Shown piece by piece: positions 62,050-64,000 of a stretch of DNA of 64,000 bases. The stretch comes from Citrus sinensis (lineage: Eukaryota > Streptophyta > Magnoliopsida > Sapindales > Rutaceae), in contig NC_068559.1 of assembly GCF_022201045.2 (NCBI RefSeq), positions 2,144,501-2,208,500 of the forward strand, given 5' to 3'. Numbering within the stretch: the stretch's first letter is position 1; each line of letters starts with the position of its first letter. A program made the position numbers and the translations under genes. Below the pieces are notes generated by a model. That model did not search any database, had not been told where the DNA came from, and saw nothing but the letters and a program-made list of their open reading frames with translations.

Positions 62050-62914
62050 GGCCATGTTTGGCTTAAAGAAAGGGAAGGAGAGGAAAAGAATGGTATGGAA
62101 AGGAAATGAGAAGAAATGAGTGGAGGAGAATAGTGAAATTAAATTTCATTGTTTAGTTTGACATCAAATTTGATAGGAAAATGAATTACAATTTTTTTCT
62201 TTGGACAAATTTATCATTGACCTTAAATACTAAATTACCTATATTAGTAATGAAATATAATTTAATATCAATACCAAACTTTTTTAATGTCAAAAAGTCC
62301 TAAAACAATTCAAGAATTATATTTAATATAAAATATAAAATAATTTAATATACTAACTATTTATATAATTTAATATAAATAAAAGGCGGTCAACAGCAGT
62401 CAACGACGGTCAACACCGGCGGGTGACTTTCTGTTGAAATTTTGGCAGCTTTCGATGATGGTCTGAGGGTCTAGCTAATTTCCAGCGATGGCCCGGTGGA
62501 GATCCAGTGAAGTTCATGCAACTGTTAATTTATATTTCTATATTTTCAAAATAAATAAATAAGTTTGTTTATTTTATTAAGTTTCTTAAATCATTCATTA
62601 AATTTAAGTAATATAAAATTATTTATAATATTAAATTGATAAAATAATTATTATTAATAGCATTAAACAAGTTAAAATGTTGAAGGATAATTTTGAAAAC
62701 TTCAGTTTTCAACATAAGAGGATTTTAAATTCTTTACTCCTCGGTGTGGAATTTAAATTCTATATTATAATAGAAATTAAATTTTAATAAAAGTTAAATT
62801 TTAATAAAAATTAAATTCTTATATATTTTGTGTAACTAAATAATAAAAATAAAAATAAAAATAAATTTTGAATTACTTTCTTCTCTTCTATTTTCTCATC
62901 CCAACCAAACATCC
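62050..62914. mobile_element. Probable non-autonomous DNA element (PIF/Harbinger-like)
   Basis: The left end GGCCATGTTTGGCTTAAAG with a following purine-rich tract, and the right end inverted GGATGTTTGGTTGGGATGAG with a purine-rich tract, resemble each other. Flanks are TTA and GTA, not an exact 3-bp duplication. AT-rich core with a short GC-rich patch near 62385-62515. No transposase. Confidence 0.5.
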
Positions 62915-63142
62915 GTACATCACCTTATTGATTGAAATGGCGCCTCATTGTCCGACTATATTCTAAAGGCTTTTGTAGGGCCATACCCATCGCAAAGTAG
63001 TTGGGCCCCATATGTTCGAGGTCGTGCGAAGATTTTAGTCATCCCATGCAAGTACGAGCATCAATAAATCATTCAAACTCGGTCAAAGTTTAATTAACAG
63101 AGAATAATTTTCTTAAAATTATATTGGGTAATTGCTTGAGAG
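62915..63142. other. Intergenic DNA
   Basis: Nothing recognised. Confidence 0.4.
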
Positions 63143-63579
63143 TAGAGATGGCAAAAATACCCGGCCGGTCCGGACCTGGACCGTACCCGGGTGTTGCAGG
63201 CCGGGTATTACCTGGTCCGGGTATGAAGCCGGGTCGGTCTTGGGCATCACTTGATAAACCCGGAACCCGGATTTTATTAAAAAAAATTATAAAATATATA
63301 TTATTTTAAATATTTTATATTTATTTGACTTATTTATTATACATATATAAAGTTTTAAACACTTAAAGTTTATATTTTCATGTCAAATTTTATTGAAATA
63401 AATTTAAAACTTATAAAATTATCAAAAAATAAAAAATATATACACATAAAATATTAAAAAATATAAAATCTGAGTACCCAGATTAAAACCCGGCCCGGAC
63501 CCGGACCCGGACCGGTTGCATCCGGGCAGGGTCCGGTCATGGCAATACCCGGACCCGGCCCGGGGTTTTGCCATCTCTA
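63143..63579. mobile_element. Small non-autonomous hAT element
   Basis: 437 bp with 14-bp perfect terminal repeats TAGAGATGGCAAAA, flanked by a perfect 8-bp duplication CTTGAGAG (63135-63142 and 63580-63587). Subterminal CCCGG/CCGG repeats match in style the element at 14376-15233. No transposase. Confidence 0.92.
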
Positions 63580-63587
63580 CTTGAGAG

Positions 63588-64000
63588 CTCCTATAATGCT
63601 TTGGGACACATGAAGTGTTCTTATTGATGCCGTTGTAGAACCCATAATACAGCTCCGCGAATAAAAACACGAAACGTGTCCCATTGCAAAGTTTATTAAA
63701 ATTCATAGTGTAAGACTATAATTATTAATTGGTGTGCATAAACTGATGCAAAATGAAAGCTTTGATTAAACCAGAAAACAATGCAACCAATGAGAATAAA
63801 TAATATATGTCAGGCCACAATTCTGATTTTGTAACACAATTTGTGCCAAAAAAATATTGTACCTCTAACATTATATTTCAATTTTACCGCAATATAGAGT
63901 AAAAAATAGTAGTGATATTGTTACAATAATTGAGAGAGGATTTGTAAAACTAATTATTATAGTATTTCTTGCAAGTACTCTATTGTTGACATTTAATTTG
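63588..64000. other. Intergenic DNA at window end
   Basis: Nothing recognised. Confidence 0.4.

Overview
The window is nuclear DNA of a flowering plant, most likely a eudicot. It is AT-rich and carries intron-containing genes with plant splice sites, plant P450 and RING-H2 families, Ty1/copia and L1-type retroelements, and hAT, Mutator-like and PIF/Harbinger-like DNA elements. The protein sequences look Rutaceae/Citrus-like to me, but that is an impression and not a search result.

Layout. (1) 1-5.6 kb: AT-rich DNA, a small MITE and an intact intronless ATL-type RING-H2 ubiquitin-ligase gene (3180-3773). (2) 5.6-8.5 kb: a 5'-truncated LINE on the minus strand between 17-bp target-site duplications. 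(3) 9.3-10.5 kb: a chalcone-isomerase-like (CHIL) gene on the minus strand. Its start codon appears to be split by an intron, and one intron appears to be GC-AG. (4) 11.7-16.7 kb: a decayed Ty1/copia element with only its 3' LTR, interrupted by a non-autonomous hAT element. (5) 17.1-18.4 kb: an ornithine decarboxylase pseudogene. (6) 19.6-60.2 kb: four CYP79 P450 genes. Copy A is on the minus strand; copies B, C and D are on the plus strand. Each has three exons and encodes 566-570 residues. B-C and C-D are separated by duplicated spacer that later took different insertions: a broken autonomous hAT, a copia-LTR-like fragment, a 1.4-kb fold-back and a Mutator-like element carrying adenosylhomocysteinase gene fragments between B and C; MITEs, a second fold-back, a PIF/Harbinger-like element and a CACTA-like end between C and D. 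A second copia element lies between A and B. (7) 60.6-64 kb: a degenerate tandem-repeat array, a MITE-like element and another small hAT element.

How the genes work together. The CYP79 enzymes are expected to N-hydroxylate an amino acid to its aldoxime, the entry step to cyanogenic glucosides, nitriles and related defence compounds. No downstream P450 or glycosyltransferase is visible, so this is an expanded paralogue array and not a visible biosynthetic cluster. CHIL (a non-catalytic enhancer of flavonoid synthesis) and the ATL gene look unrelated to it. The array shows gene conversion (the 3' end of A is B-like, the rest C-like), replacement of C's terminal codons by an insertion, and an open intron 1 in copy D.
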